Assembly: GCF_026719745.1 (NCBI RefSeq)
Contig: NZ_JAPPRQ010000042.1
Location: 3,482 to 39,797, forward strand
Reading direction: 5' to 3'
Length of the DNA: 36,316 nucleotides
Source: Clostridium sp. ZS2-4
Lineage (GTDB): Bacteria > Bacillota > Clostridia > Clostridiales > Clostridiaceae
The first letter of the stretch is position 1; each line of letters starts with the position of its first letter. Shown here one piece after another: positions 16,354 to 26,223 of this stretch. The position numbers were made by a program, and so were the translations under genes. The notes beneath the pieces are model-generated. The model saw only the letters and a program-made list of their open reading frames with translations. It was not told where the DNA came from and made no database searches.

Positions 16354-16596
16354 GGTTATCCTCCTAAAGTATTACTACAATATTATAATATTTAAATAAT
16401 TCATAAATGTTCCTACAACTTTGACATATTAATATTACTTTATGTAAAATGTATAATTATTCTAATATTTATTGAAAATTAATTTTTAAGAAACTTTTAA
16501 GATATTTTTAATTTACTCTTAAAGAAAAAAGTGTAAAATATATTTCATAGGAAATACTAATTATATAAAATTTAAACAATCGTTGGAGGATTCATT

Positions 16597-17775
16597 ATGA
16601 AAATTCTATTAACTACAGATACATACTATCCTTATATTAGTGGAGTTGTTATATCCACTCATAATCTGTATAAAGAATTGAAAGCTATGGGTCACGATGT
16701 AAGAATTTTAACTTTATCTGAAGATGGGAAAGAAAAAATTGATGGTGATATATATAAATTAAAATCTTTTGATCTTAAGATTTATCCAGGTATAAGATTT
16801 AAAAAACCTTTTAATACAGAAGTAGGAGAATCTATTCTTAGTTGGAAACCGGATATAATTCATTCTCAAACAGAGTTTTCAACTATGATTAACGCAAAAC
16901 ATTTAGCTTCCAAGCTAAAAATCCCTCATATACACACTTATCACACAATGTATGAGGATTATTTAGACTATATCTTAAATGGCAAAGTTATAACTCCTAA
17001 AACTATGGCAACACTTACAAGACTTTTATTAAATACCTTTGATAGAGTAATTGCCCCAACTGTAAAAGTAGAAAAAGCGCTGCGTGGATATGGTGTCAAA
17101 TCACCAATGAATATAATTCCTACTGGTATTGACCTTAGCAGATTTCAAAAAAACATTACAGAAGAAGAAAAAATCCAGTTAAGATCAAAATACGGCATAG
17201 GTGCTAATGATCCTGTACTTGTTTTCTTAGGAAGAATTGCATATGAAAAAAATATTGATGAAATTATAGAAATGTTCTCAAGGTTGGAAGGTGAGATTGA
17301 TAACCTAAAGTTATTAATAGTAGGTAAAGGTCCTTACCTTGACAATCTTAAAGCACGGGCAAAATCCAGTAATTTGGAAGATAAAGTTATTTTTACGGGA
17401 ATGGTTAACCCTGGTGATGTATATAAATACTATAAGATATCTGATGCCTTTGTAACTGCATCTACAAGTGAGACTCAAGGTCTTACCTATATAGAAGCTC
17501 TTTCAAGCGGACTTCCTGTAATATGCAGATACGATACCTGCATAGAGGGTGTTGTAGAAACAGGAATAAACGGATTTATTTATGAAAATGAAGAAGAATT
17601 CAGAAATGGAGTAAAAGCTATATTCTCCAGTGAAGAATACAGACATACCATTGCAAAAAATGCTGAACTTGCCGCTGACAAGTTCTCATCCAGAACCTTT
17701 GCAGCAAAAGTAGAAGAAGTATATAAGACAGTTTCAAATGAAAGCGGAAATCTTTCCACTCAGTTTTCAGCCTAA
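16597..17775 (+). CDS. GT4 glycosyltransferase, diacylglycerol-glucosyltransferase-like
   Basis: A 392-residue GT-B fold enzyme. The N-terminus TDTYYPYISGVVISTHNLYKEL is typical of GT4 enzymes that add glucose to 1,2-diacylglycerol, and the C-terminal donor-binding site has the EX7E pattern in SETQGLTYIEALSSGLPVI. FLGRIAYEKNIDEII marks the start of the C-terminal Rossmann domain. The likely reaction is transfer from UDP-glucose to a membrane lipid at the cytoplasmic face, supplying glycolipid or lipoteichoic-acid anchors; the acceptor is inferred. TGGAGG lies seven bases before the ATG. The gene stands alone and converges on the serine operon. Confidence 0.82.
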   Translation: MKILLTTDTYYPYISGVVISTHNLYKELKAMGHDVRILTLSEDGKEKIDGDIYKLKSFDLKIYPGIRFKKPFNTEVGESILSWKPDIIHSQTEFSTMINAKHLASKLKIPHIHTYHTMYEDYLDYILNGKVITPKTMATLTRLLLNTFDRVIAPTVKVEKALRGYGVKSPMNIIPTGIDLSRFQKNITEEEKIQLRSKYGIGANDPVLVFLGRIAYEKNIDEIIEMFSRLEGEIDNLKLLIVGKGPYLDNLKARAKSSNLEDKVIFTGMVNPGDVYKYYKISDAFVTASTSETQGLTYIEALSSGLPVICRYDTCIEGVVETGINGFIYENEEEFRNGVKAIFSSEEYRHTIAKNAELAADKFSSRTFAAKVEEVYKTVSNESGNLSTQFSA

Positions 17776-17780
17776 AAAAC

Positions 17781-17819
17781 AACAGCTTGAAATCTTAAGA
17801 TTCTTGATTTCAAGCTGTT
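17781..17819. terminator. Bidirectional terminator between the GT4 gene and the serine operon
   Basis: A 14-bp perfect stem (17781-17794 with 17806-17819, arm AACAGCTTGAAATC) with an 11-nt loop. On the minus strand it is followed by GTTTTTT, a good U-run; on the plus strand the tail is weaker. Confidence 0.8.
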
Positions 17820-17832
17820 ACTTTATTCTTAT

Positions 17833-18621
17833 TTACAGTTTTAAATTATTCAAACTTTCAAAAGCCTTATCTCTTGGTCTCACTTCAATTATATAAACTA
17901 TATCTTTCCCTATCATTTTATCCAAATGCCATGTAAAATCAATATTTCCTGTACCTATAACCTGGTGATCACTCTTTCCGTTATTGTCATGAAGATGGCA
18001 TGTTCTAATTTTATCTATATGCTTTAAGAAAAATTCCACTTCCTCATATTTATTTTCATAAGAATGTCCTATATCCCAAGTTAAATACAATTCTTCTTCT
18101 TTATTCAGCATCTCTTCCAACACTTCTTGAATTAGCTTTTTAGGAAATCTTCCTGAATTTTCAACACATATTTTTATCTTATCCTTTGAATAATGAACTA
18201 GTTCCTTTAAGCTGTTTTTCAATACGTCTTTATATTCGTCATAAAAAAGCTCATCCATATATGCTTTTCTATCTGTCAGTGTAAAACACACAGCTGGTCC
18301 AACATGCATTGTCATTCTGCTTGCACCTATATCAAACCCAAAATCTATAACTTCCTTCATTCTCTTAATTCCAACTTCTCTAACCTCTTTTTGAAGCTGA
18401 AGAAGTGAAATATCCTCAGGGGCATGAAGCGTAAGCTCTATCCCCTTTGCCTCTTTATATTCCTTTATTTTCTTTCTTTCTTCCTTAGTGAAATTTTCTG
18501 GGAAAAATATAGGCATATTAATATTTAATTCAACAGCATTAAAATCCTTACTATGTGCATAATCTATAGTATCATAGATATCCTTTTCTCCAGCAGATGC
18601 AGCATATCCTATAAATTTCAT
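17833..18621 (-). CDS. Sugar-phosphate isomerase/epimerase-like TIM-barrel protein
   Basis: A 262-residue protein of the xylose isomerase-like TIM-barrel family (AP endonuclease 2 fold). Metal-ligand-type residues occur in AVELNINMP, MHVGPAV, ICVENSG, LTWDIGHSYE, TCHLHDNNG and IIEVRP along the barrel strands. Substrate is unknown. I placed the start at the ATG at 18621 with GGGGTGA ahead, 22 bp after the serA stop; the longer frame would overlap serA. As third gene of a serine T-box operon it may act in a side pathway of serine or phosphoglycerate metabolism, but that is only context. Confidence 0.8.
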   Translation of the reverse strand: MKFIGYAASAGEKDIYDTIDYAHSKDFNAVELNINMPIFFPENFTKEERKKIKEYKEAKGIELTLHAPEDISLLQLQKEVREVGIKRMKEVIDFGFDIGASRMTMHVGPAVCFTLTDRKAYMDELFYDEYKDVLKNSLKELVHYSKDKIKICVENSGRFPKKLIQEVLEEMLNKEEELYLTWDIGHSYENKYEEVEFFLKHIDKIRTCHLHDNNGKSDHQVIGTGNIDFTWHLDKMIGKDIVYIIEVRPRDKAFESLNNLKL

Positions 18622-18643
18622 AAAATCACCCCGTTTTTTACTG

Positions 18644-20236
18644 TTAAAGTGTTGTTGCTTTTGCTTCAAGTATATTTTCTAGATTTTTGAACTTTTCAAG
18701 TGATTCTTTTGAAACTTCATCATCCACATTTAGTATCATAAGAGCTAATTCGCCCTTTGCTTTTCTACCAACCTGCATAGTAGCAACATTTATATTCTCT
18801 GTACCAACAATAGTCCCTACCTGTCCGATTACTCCTGGAACGTCTTTATTTTGTACAAAAAGCATATATGTGCTTGGTTTTACATCTACCTCATATCCTT
18901 GAATTTCTACTAACTTACCTTCTTTATTATTTGATACTGTTCCTGAAAGAGTGAATTGTTCCATTTTGTTGTTAGTTATTTTTATTGTAATTAAATTTGA
19001 ATAGTCATTATAGTATTCAGCCATTCTTTCTTGGCGAATACCTATTCCATTGTGGTCTGCTATCACTCTGGCATTAATATAGTTTACCTTATCGTTACTT
19101 ACAGGCTCTAACAGTCCCTTTATAAATGATCTTTCCAATATATCTATATCAACCTTTTCCAATTCTCCCCAATAAATTATGTCTACATATTTAACAGGAT
19201 GTGAATTTAATTGATAATATAATTTTCCTAACTTCTCCATTAGTTCAATGTAAGGTTTCGCTTCTTTAAGATCTTCTCTGCTTATACCTGGCAGATTAAC
19301 CGCATTAGGAACAATATCACCTTTTATTCCGTTAATTACCTGCTGAGCTATAGTTAAACCTACATTCTCCTGAGCTTCTACTGTTGTCGCTCCTGTATGC
19401 GGAGTTACTGTTACATTCTTAAATTCATATAATGGACTGCATGTTCTTGGCTCTTCCTCATGTACATCAAGTCCTACACTCTTGATTTTTCCACTTTTCA
19501 GTCCTTCATATAAAGCAGCTTCATCCATAAGCTTTCCTCTAGCTGCATTAACAAGTCTTACTCCATCCTTCATCATTTCTACTTCTTTGTGTCCAATTAT
19601 TCCAATAGTTTCTTTGGTTCTTGGAGTATGAATAGTTATTATATCTGCCTCTTTTACAAGCTCTTCAAGGGTTTCCTTCTTTTCTACATTGTACTTCTTA
19701 TATCTCTCATCTGAAACATATGGATCATAAGCTATAATTTTCATTCCAAAGCCCTTCATTCTAGTCGCTACCAAAGCCCCTATTCTTCCAAGCCCTATTA
19801 TTCCAAGAGTTTTATTGTAAAGCTCATTACCCATGAATAATTCTCTTGCCCAATTTCCACTCTTTAAATACTCATCTGAATGAGTAAGATTTCTTGATCC
19901 TGCCAGCATATGTGCAATAGCAATTTCACAAGCTGATATACTGTTACTGTCTGGAGTATTTGCAACTATAACTCCTCTTTTTGTAGCTTCAGGAATATCA
20001 ATATTATCTACACCATTTCCTGCTCTTCCTACAATTTTAAGATTTACAGCCTTATCCAAAAGCTCTTTGTTTATCTTGTTATCACTTCTTATAATCAATC
20101 CGTCATATTCGTGTATCTTTTTCAAAAGTTCTTCTCTAGGTATATCTATGCACAAATCTACATCCATTTCTTTTCTTAAAAGCTCTATTCCTGCCTCATC
20201 TATTCTCTCTGCTATTAAAACTTTACCCCTTGTCAT
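18644..20236 (-). CDS. serA: D-3-phosphoglycerate dehydrogenase
   Basis: A 530-residue long-form enzyme that oxidises 3-phosphoglycerate to 3-phosphohydroxypyruvate, the first step of serine synthesis. The nucleotide fold has GLGRIG at 148-153, and the catalytic triad is seen as R233 (NAARGK), E262 (HEEEP) and H280 (TPHTGATT). Residues about 315-450 match the allosteric substrate-binding domain, and the last 75 residues are an ACT domain (MLFVQNKDVPGVIGQVGTI), the usual serine-feedback site. The ATG at 20236 has an AGGAGG site. It follows the aminotransferase gene by 32 bp under the same T-box. Confidence 0.95.
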   Translation of the reverse strand: MTRGKVLIAERIDEAGIELLRKEMDVDLCIDIPREELLKKIHEYDGLIIRSDNKINKELLDKAVNLKIVGRAGNGVDNIDIPEATKRGVIVANTPDSNSISACEIAIAHMLAGSRNLTHSDEYLKSGNWARELFMGNELYNKTLGIIGLGRIGALVATRMKGFGMKIIAYDPYVSDERYKKYNVEKKETLEELVKEADIITIHTPRTKETIGIIGHKEVEMMKDGVRLVNAARGKLMDEAALYEGLKSGKIKSVGLDVHEEEPRTCSPLYEFKNVTVTPHTGATTVEAQENVGLTIAQQVINGIKGDIVPNAVNLPGISREDLKEAKPYIELMEKLGKLYYQLNSHPVKYVDIIYWGELEKVDIDILERSFIKGLLEPVSNDKVNYINARVIADHNGIGIRQERMAEYYNDYSNLITIKITNNKMEQFTLSGTVSNNKEGKLVEIQGYEVDVKPSTYMLFVQNKDVPGVIGQVGTIVGTENINVATMQVGRKAKGELALMILNVDDEVSKESLEKFKNLENILEAKATTL

Positions 20237-20268
20237 TTTTTAAACCTCCTATGAAAATTTAATTTGTA

Positions 20269-21342
20269 CTATAAGCATTTTCTAAGCGAATCAAGCGTTT
20301 TTTCAATCATATCTTCATTAACGCAACCCATGTGTCCAATTCTTATCATTTTTCCTTTCAGGTTTTGTTGTCCACCTGCAATTATTATATTAAATTCCTC
20401 TTCCATTCTCTTTTTTATTTTTGAAGCTATATTGTCTTCTTCAAAGATAATTCCTGTAACAACACTTGAAAGATATTGTTCATCAGTATATATTTTAAGT
20501 CCCATATTTTCAACTTCATCTCTCACTCTAGCCGCTAGCTTGTCATGTCTTGCATAAACATTATAAATGCCTTCTTCTTCTATCATATTTAACGCCTCAT
20601 TAGCAGCTATAATTAAAGGTACTGCCGGTGTATATGGATTTTGAGGCATTGACTTTTCCAAACTGTCTCTTGTACTTTTAAAATCAAAATAGAATTTAGG
20701 AAGATTAGATTTCTCAGCAGCCTGCCATGCCTTGTCACTTACTCCCACAAAAGCAAGACCTGGTGGAGTCATTAAAGCTTTTTGAGAACCTGTTACTAAA
20801 ACATCTATATTCCACTCATCCATTTTAGCCTCCATGCCGCCTACAGCACTTACGCCATCCACTATAAGAAGCTGTTTCTTATCCTTCATAAATTCTCCTA
20901 TTTCTTTTATAGGATTAGTTGCAGCAGTAGAAGTTTCATTATAAGTTACAATAAGCCCTTTGTGTTCATCACAAAGCTTATCTTTAATTTCTTCAACTGT
21001 AACACCTTTGCCCCAAGGTACAGAAATAACATCTACATCCAAACCATAAAGCTTGGCAATCTTTACAAATCTGTCTCCAAAAACTCCAATGGTAACGGCA
21101 AGTACCTTGTCACCCTTTGAAAACATATTTACTATAGCAGCCTCAAGTCCACCTGTTCCTGATGAAGTAAGAGTCAAAACAGGATTTTTAGTTTGAAATA
21201 CACGTTTAAGTCTTTCACTCATTTCATTAAAAATTCCACTAAACTCACTAGTCCTGTGATGCAGCACAGCCTCACTCATTTTTTTTAGAACTCTATCAGG
21301 TACATTAGTCGGTCCAGGTGTCATTAACAACTTATTCTGCAT
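20269..21342 (-). CDS. Class V aminotransferase (alanine-glyoxylate/serine-pyruvate type)
   Basis: A 357-residue PLP enzyme. The N-terminus MTPGPTNVPDRVL is the AGAT-family signature, TSSGTGGLEAAI binds the cofactor phosphate, and K188 in VTGSQKALMTPPG should form the Schiff base. The family covers serine-pyruvate and alanine-glyoxylate transaminases. Being first in a serine T-box operon with serA, its likely task is to aminate hydroxypyruvate or phosphohydroxypyruvate, standing in for serC; which one cannot be told from sequence. A GGGGG site lies somewhat far (11 bases) from the ATG. Confidence 0.9.
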   Translation of the reverse strand: MQNKLLMTPGPTNVPDRVLKKMSEAVLHHRTSEFSGIFNEMSERLKRVFQTKNPVLTLTSSGTGGLEAAIVNMFSKGDKVLAVTIGVFGDRFVKIAKLYGLDVDVISVPWGKGVTVEEIKDKLCDEHKGLIVTYNETSTAATNPIKEIGEFMKDKKQLLIVDGVSAVGGMEAKMDEWNIDVLVTGSQKALMTPPGLAFVGVSDKAWQAAEKSNLPKFYFDFKSTRDSLEKSMPQNPYTPAVPLIIAANEALNMIEEEGIYNVYARHDKLAARVRDEVENMGLKIYTDEQYLSSVVTGIIFEEDNIASKIKKRMEEEFNIIIAGGQQNLKGKMIRIGHMGCVNEDMIEKTLDSLRKCL

Positions 21343-21503
21343 TTATATAGTGCCCCCTTTGTTTTGATTGATTTTTCTATAAATTCTGAACTATGATTTT
21401 AACTCTCTTTCAAATTTTAAATTCATATTTCTTTAAAGATAAATGCCCCCTCTCAACTTTCACCTCTCAGTTCTAAATACTCAACTAAATCTATTATTAT
21501 ACC

Positions 21504-21736
21504 AAAAAAGTCTCCATCCCTGACAAACGCCAAGGACGAAGACATACTATATCTACGTGGTACCACCTTATTTCACTGCTCTGCAGCCTCTCTACTTTAA
21601 CGGGTAAATCCGGCATAGGTTGCTACCCCTATGCAGCTTCAGGTCGGATTCAATAACTTTCACTATGGATTCTCACCAAGCATCCACTCTCTGAAAATGA
21701 AATATCATTTACTACTACCTTGCATAGCTTTTACTT
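21504..21736 (-). promoter_or_regulatory. Serine-type T-box riboswitch
   Basis: Minus strand leader with a stem I start (AGAGAGTGGATG, GGTGAGAATCC), the T-box AAGGTGGTACCACG at 21556-21569, and a terminator hairpin (13 bp counting G-U pairs, 21510-21522 with 21531-21543) followed by six U at 21504-21509. The likely specifier is UCC, complement of 21646-21648, within GAATCCGACCT and followed by a purine, which reads serine. Uncharged tRNA-Ser would bind and prevent termination. This fits the downstream serA operon. Confidence 0.9.
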
Positions 21737-21743
21737 TTGTATA

Positions 21744-21772
21744 ATTATAATAAAGATAAAATAATATTGCAA
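21744..21772 (-). promoter_or_regulatory. Promoter of the serine T-box operon
   Basis: Minus strand TTGCAA (21767-21772) and TATAAT (21744-21749) are separated by exactly 17 bp and lie just before the T-box stem I. Confidence 0.8.
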
Positions 21773-21806
21773 CAGTTATTTTTATGAAAACCTTTACTTT
21801 TTTTTC

Positions 21807-23528
21807 TCATAATTTAAATTGATTTACGCACTCCATCATTTCCTTTGTTAAATCACTTAATTGCTCTGATGAATCTGCAACCTCCTCTGTAGATGAAGTT
21901 AACTCCTCTGCCGCTGCTGTTATTTCCTCTGTAGAAGCAGAGAATTCCTCTGATACTGCTGATACTGATTCAATATCTCCAATAATTTTTTGTTTATCTG
22001 TATTTATTTTTTCTATATTATTGGTTACATCATTAATTTTAGGAATAATTCCCTCTACTTCTTCTATTATATTTTTGAAGGACTCTGTAGAATTCTTTAT
22101 TACTCCCATTTGATTGCTTAATTTGTCCTTCATATTTTCAGAGGTATTTACAACTATATCACTTTCTTTCATAATTACATCCAGCAGTTTATTTATGTTT
22201 GAAGATGATTCTTGAGACTGTTCTGCAAGGTGTCTTATTTCCTCAGCTACCACTGAAAAACCTTTTCCTGCCTCCCCCGCTCTAGCGGCTTCTATAGCAG
22301 CATTGAGCGCTAATAGATTTGTCTGTTTTGCTATATTATTTATCAAATTTGAAATTTCATTGATTTGAACTATGTCACTGCCTAAGCCCTCTATCTTCCC
22401 TTGAATATCTCCAAAAGCTAAATTTATATCATTAATTGATTCTCTTAACACTATTAAATCCTTACTACTTGAATCTGCCTTATTTTTGATAATACTAGCT
22501 TTTTTATTCACTTCTTCAATAGACTTAGTAGCCTGACCTATTTCCTCTCCAAATTCATTTATAATACTATTCATACTCATCAACTGTTCAGATTGTGTAT
22601 TTGCTCCCGATGCAACATTTTGTATTGTAGCTGAAACTTCTTGAGATGATGCTGCCATTTCCTCAGAAACAGTTGATAAATTTAAGGATTGCTTCACCAC
22701 CTCCGAAGAAGTACTTCTAACACTCTCCAAGGCTTGTTTAGTCTTTATGCTGAACTTATTTATATATTCAGCAATACTTTGGATTTCATCACCACTGTTT
22801 GCCTTTATATTTACAGTTAAATCTCCTTCAGACATCTTTTCTAATCCATCTGTGATTTGTCTTACATTATAAGATATCTTCCTTGAAAACGCTCCTGCTA
22901 TAAATATGGAAAAAACTATCCCTGCAATACCTATAATTATACACCCAGTAAATAATTTTTCTTTTATATTCATAAACATTTCAACATTTATATCTACTCC
23001 TACAATTGCAATAACATCCCCTGAAGCATCTTTAACAGGTGCATATGCTGAAATAAATGTACCATAATCATCTTTAACAGGCCTTTGTGTAGCTAATGCC
23101 TCTCCATTAAATGCACTTATCATTCCACTTTCTAATTTAAATTTTTCTCCTATTGGTGAAGAATTTTGTATGGCTCCATCTACCATCATACAAGCCTTTT
23201 CTCCCTCTCCTTTTATCATTGTATATATACCGCTAACCTGTTTATCAGTTCTAAAAATTATGAATTTATCTCGTATATCTTTATATTCGTCAGTATTCTT
23301 GGATTTATTGTCAATTACAGATTTAAGCTTATCACTATCTACAATTTTAGCTGCATCTACAGCAATAGTTTGAGCTTTAGATCTTAATTTAGAAAATTCT
23401 GATTCGCTTATTATATTAAAGGTGGCTGCCACCATAATTATCAGAGCTATATCAATACCTAAAATTATTTTTAATATTTTATTCCCTATCTTTCTTTGTT
23501 TCTTATGTTTACTGAAATTTATTTGCAT
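21807..23528 (-). CDS. Methyl-accepting chemotaxis protein
   Basis: A 573-residue transmembrane receptor. Membrane helices lie at about 20-40 and 193-213. Between them is a periplasm-side Cache-like domain ([25 protein letters not shown] is its last strand region). HAMP spans about 214-266, then a long coiled coil with the signalling tip [38 protein letters not shown] (conserved E and hairpin). Repeated Glu/Gln-Glu pairs ([16 protein letters not shown]) are likely methylation sites. The ligand is unknown. A GGGGG site precedes the ATG. It is monocistronic, and no che genes lie nearby. Confidence 0.92.
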   Translation of the reverse strand: MQINFSKHKKQRKIGNKILKIILGIDIALIIMVAATFNIISESEFSKLRSKAQTIAVDAAKIVDSDKLKSVIDNKSKNTDEYKDIRDKFIIFRTDKQVSGIYTMIKGEGEKACMMVDGAIQNSSPIGEKFKLESGMISAFNGEALATQRPVKDDYGTFISAYAPVKDASGDVIAIVGVDINVEMFMNIKEKLFTGCIIIGIAGIVFSIFIAGAFSRKISYNVRQITDGLEKMSEGDLTVNIKANSGDEIQSIAEYINKFSIKTKQALESVRSTSSEVVKQSLNLSTVSEEMAASSQEVSATIQNVASGANTQSEQLMSMNSIINEFGEEIGQATKSIEEVNKKASIIKNKADSSSKDLIVLRESINDINLAFGDIQGKIEGLGSDIVQINEISNLINNIAKQTNLLALNAAIEAARAGEAGKGFSVVAEEIRHLAEQSQESSSNINKLLDVIMKESDIVVNTSENMKDKLSNQMGVIKNSTESFKNIIEEVEGIIPKINDVTNNIEKINTDKQKIIGDIESVSAVSEEFSASTEEITAAAEELTSSTEEVADSSEQLSDLTKEMMECVNQFKL

Positions 23529-23884
23529 GCTTCATCCCCCTAAACTTTAATTATTATACTTATGCTAAATAACTTATTATTATCACTTTCACATAAGGGT
23601 TACCTTTACGCTTCTCCTATGATACTAATTTAATCTTATTTTCATCTTAGTATTTACTTGCTTTTTCCTTAATAATTAAATAAATTTAATAATTGGGTTA
23701 TTATGTATATGCTTGCCAAATTAAAAAATTTTACCATATTTTCACTTTGTATAAATACTACCATTTTCTTATTTCTAACTTATATTTAATTTATATCAAT
23801 GTTGTAAATTATAACTGTAAACTGAACTATGAACTAACCCTTTATGATATACTAAGCCTATCAAAATATAAGGAAGGTTTGAAT
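23529..23884. other. Intergenic region between the divergent chemotaxis receptor and response regulator genes
   Basis: A 356-bp A+T-rich region. It must hold promoters for both divergent genes, but I see only isolated TATA-like boxes and no convincing paired -35/-10, operator dyad or small gene. The long open frame upstream of the response regulator has no ribosome site and is not a gene. Confidence 0.4.
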
Positions 23885-24556
23885 ATGGAAAATAAAATTC
23901 TTATTGTAGAAGACGAAAAAAAACTAGCTGAGGTAATGGCTTTATATTTAAAAAAAGAAGGCTATGAAGTTACTACGGTTTTTGACGGTTCTGAAGGTGA
24001 AAATGTCCTTCTGACTAAAGTCTTTGACCTTATTATACTTGATATAATGATGCCTGGTCGTGATGGTTGGTCACTGCTTCGAAAGATTAAAAGCAAAGGT
24101 GACACTCCTGTAATATTAACGACTGCTCGTGGTGAAGAAGAAGACAGAGTATTTGGGCTTGAACTCGGTGCAGATGACTATATGGTTAAACCTATAAGCA
24201 TGAGGGAACTTGTTCTGAGAGTAAATCTAAGAATTAAAAATAGGCCTGTTCCTAAAAAAGAAGGTCTGTTTTTTGGAAATATGAGTATTGACCATAAAAA
24301 AAGAGAAGTACTAGAAAATTCTACACCTGTATCTCTAACGCCAAAGGAATTTGATCTTTTACTTTTCTTATGTGAAAATCCAAATCAAGTTTTTAAAAGA
24401 GAACAGCTTCTTGACAAGGTATGGGGATATGACTTTATGGGAGATACTAGAACTGTAGATACTCATATTAAAAACTTACGTGAAAAAATTAATTTTTGCA
24501 GTACTAACATAAAAACAATCTGGGGAGTTGGATACAAACTGGAGGTTTCTATATGA
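23885..24556 (+). CDS. OmpR/PhoB-family response regulator
   Basis: A 223-residue protein. The receiver domain (1-115) has acidic pocket E9/D10, phospho-acceptor D53 (IILDIMMP), T in TTARGEEED and K in ADDYMVKPI. The C-terminal winged helix (LTPKEFDLLLFLCENPNQVFKREQLL ... TRTVDTHIKNLREKI) binds DNA. I placed the start at the ATG at 23885 with AAGGAAGG before it; the upstream frame extension does not look coding. It overlaps the kinase gene by four bases (ATGA), so they are a coupled two-component pair. Target genes are not evident. Confidence 0.92.
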   Translation: MENKILIVEDEKKLAEVMALYLKKEGYEVTTVFDGSEGENVLLTKVFDLIILDIMMPGRDGWSLLRKIKSKGDTPVILTTARGEEEDRVFGLELGADDYMVKPISMRELVLRVNLRIKNRPVPKKEGLFFGNMSIDHKKREVLENSTPVSLTPKEFDLLLFLCENPNQVFKREQLLDKVWGYDFMGDTRTVDTHIKNLREKINFCSTNIKTIWGVGYKLEVSI

Positions 24557-25863
24557 AGCTGGATAAAATAACTCTAAAGCTAATTAAATATTATATATAT
24601 ATCATAAGCACTGCTATTTTAGTTTGTTTTATAGCCAGCAGTGTGTTTTTATCCCATTTTTACAGAAAGAGTCAATTGGGTTTGTTAAAAAATTCTGCCC
24701 AAGAAATTTATTCTTCGCTTAAACAAGGATATGTATATGAAGATGTTTCAATAGATGCAGTTATCATCAAGAATAATGAAATACTATCCATTGGGAGAAA
24801 AAAAATGGGGCTTGTTAATTCACTAAAAAGCATAGACTTTAATAAATTACCTGAAGAAGGAAGCTTTACCCATATGGGAAACCAGAATATTTTATATTAT
24901 AAGCTTCCTACTGAATTCGGCTATATTTTAACCTTTCAAAATGGCAATTACAGCTCACAATTTCTCCACATGACTTATTTTATACTTCTTATAATTTTTA
25001 TTTTATCTTTAGCCTTCAGTATTCCTTTAATATCTTTTATAGGAAAGAGATTTACCAGACCAATATTAAAATTACAGAGGGCTTCTCAAGAAATTGCAGG
25101 AGGTAATTTTGATACTAAAATAAACATAAACACAGCAGATGAAATTGAGGATTTAGCTAATAGCCTTAATTCCATGGCGGCTAGTCTTCAAAAAAAATAT
25201 CAGCTTCAAAGAGACTTTATAGCCAATGTTTCCCATGACTTTAAAACTCCTTTAAGTGTTATGAGAAGTTACAGCGAAGCCATTAAAGATGGAATAGTTG
25301 AAGGGGAAGATGCCAAAAATTATGCAGAAGAAATCATAAGTGAAGTTGACAGACTTAACAGACTGGTAATGGGAATAATGGAGCTTTCTAAGCTTCAAGG
25401 TGGAAAGCTTCCTTTAACCAAAGAGTCTTTTAACATAAAAGAGCTTCTCAGTGAATGTGTTGATAAGTTCACTCCTATCGCCTTAGGGAAAAATATATCT
25501 TTAGTTTTAGATGCTGATAATACTGAAATATATGGGGATAAGGCATATATTTTGAGAGTTGTGTACAATTTTATAGATAACGCTTTAAAATTCAGTCCTA
25601 AGGATAAAGAAGTAATAGTACGTACAGAATTTGTGGATAAAGGGATAAAAGTTTCAGTTGTTGATAAAGGGATAGGCATATCTAAAGATATGATAAATAA
25701 CATATGGACTAAATACTATAAACATGCCAAGAGCGGCGGAATGGGCCTTGGACTGCCTATATGCAGTGAGATTTTAAAACTTCACAATTTTAAATTTGGA
25801 GTTTTCAGTGAAGAAAATAGGCAAACTGAATTTTATTTCATTGCACCAATTGTGAAAAAATAA
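24553..25863 (+). CDS. Sensor histidine kinase, partner of the PhoB-type regulator
   Basis: A 436-residue membrane kinase. TM1 at about 13-35 and TM2 at about 142-163 enclose an extracytoplasmic sensor of about 105 residues with no recognised fold. HAMP follows (165-217), then HisKA with H228 in NVSHDFKTPLSVM, and a HATPase_c domain with the N box NFIDNALKFSP, G1 DKGIGIS and G2 GMGLGLPIC. Overlap with the regulator gene shows joint expression. The signal is unknown. No terminator directly follows; the DnaA-box region begins 16 bp downstream. Confidence 0.92.
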   Translation: MKLDKITLKLIKYYIYIISTAILVCFIASSVFLSHFYRKSQLGLLKNSAQEIYSSLKQGYVYEDVSIDAVIIKNNEILSIGRKKMGLVNSLKSIDFNKLPEEGSFTHMGNQNILYYKLPTEFGYILTFQNGNYSSQFLHMTYFILLIIFILSLAFSIPLISFIGKRFTRPILKLQRASQEIAGGNFDTKININTADEIEDLANSLNSMAASLQKKYQLQRDFIANVSHDFKTPLSVMRSYSEAIKDGIVEGEDAKNYAEEIISEVDRLNRLVMGIMELSKLQGGKLPLTKESFNIKELLSECVDKFTPIALGKNISLVLDADNTEIYGDKAYILRVVYNFIDNALKFSPKDKEVIVRTEFVDKGIKVSVVDKGIGISKDMINNIWTKYYKHAKSGGMGLGLPICSEILKLHNFKFGVFSEENRQTEFYFIAPIVKK

Positions 25864-25879
25864 CCTTTCTTCACATAAG

Positions 25880-26215
25880 TTATGCACATTACCCACAACT
25901 GCATGTGCATAACTTGTGTATTTTATGTTAATGTACTGTTAATTATACCTAAATTTAATTGTATTATATTTACATAAATACAAACCATTATACTATTTTA
26001 TAATAGTTTGTATTAAACAATAATTTATATTATATATTTTATCCACTTATACACATTATCCACATTTTAGTTGTGCATAACTTGTGTATTTTATGTTGAT
26101 TTTCATTATAATATACTGTATTCAATTTTATTTCGTGAAAATTAACTGAAAATTCAACACATTTCACATTAAATTATACACATTATCCACAATTATGTGT
26201 ATAACTTGTGTATAA
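25880..26215. repeat. Cluster of nine exact DnaA boxes in three inverted modules
   Basis: Exact TTATNCACA boxes: plus strand at 25880, 26047, 26056, 26174 and 26183; minus strand at 25904-25912, 26072-26080, 26196-26204 and 26207-26215. Two of the plus-strand boxes (26056, 26183) are the perfect TTATCCACA. Near matches are TTACCCACA at 25889 and TTATCCACT at 26039. They fall in three modules, each with tandem rightward boxes facing one or two leftward boxes. The region lies between two gene ends that converge, where no promoter is expected, which argues for a DnaA-titration or replication-control site. Confidence 0.8.
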
Positions 26216-26223
26216 TACAAAAA

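Noticed and set aside
23693-23884. 64-codon N-terminal extension of the PhoB-type regulator
   Set aside because: Tyr/Asn/Ile-rich translation of AT-rich intergenic DNA; the receiver domain and ribosome site both place the start at 23885.
25880-26215. A chromosomal replication origin
   Set aside because: DnaA boxes are dense, but no dnaA-dnaN gene pair or parB-type genes are adjacent and gene orientation shows no origin-like switch, so titration or control is the safer reading.
25864-26220. Reading the TTATCCACA-rich region as factor-independent terminators
   Set aside because: The inverted arms exist but are not followed by T-runs, and repeated exact 9-mers with the DnaA consensus explain it better. 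The true terminator is at 26224-26257.
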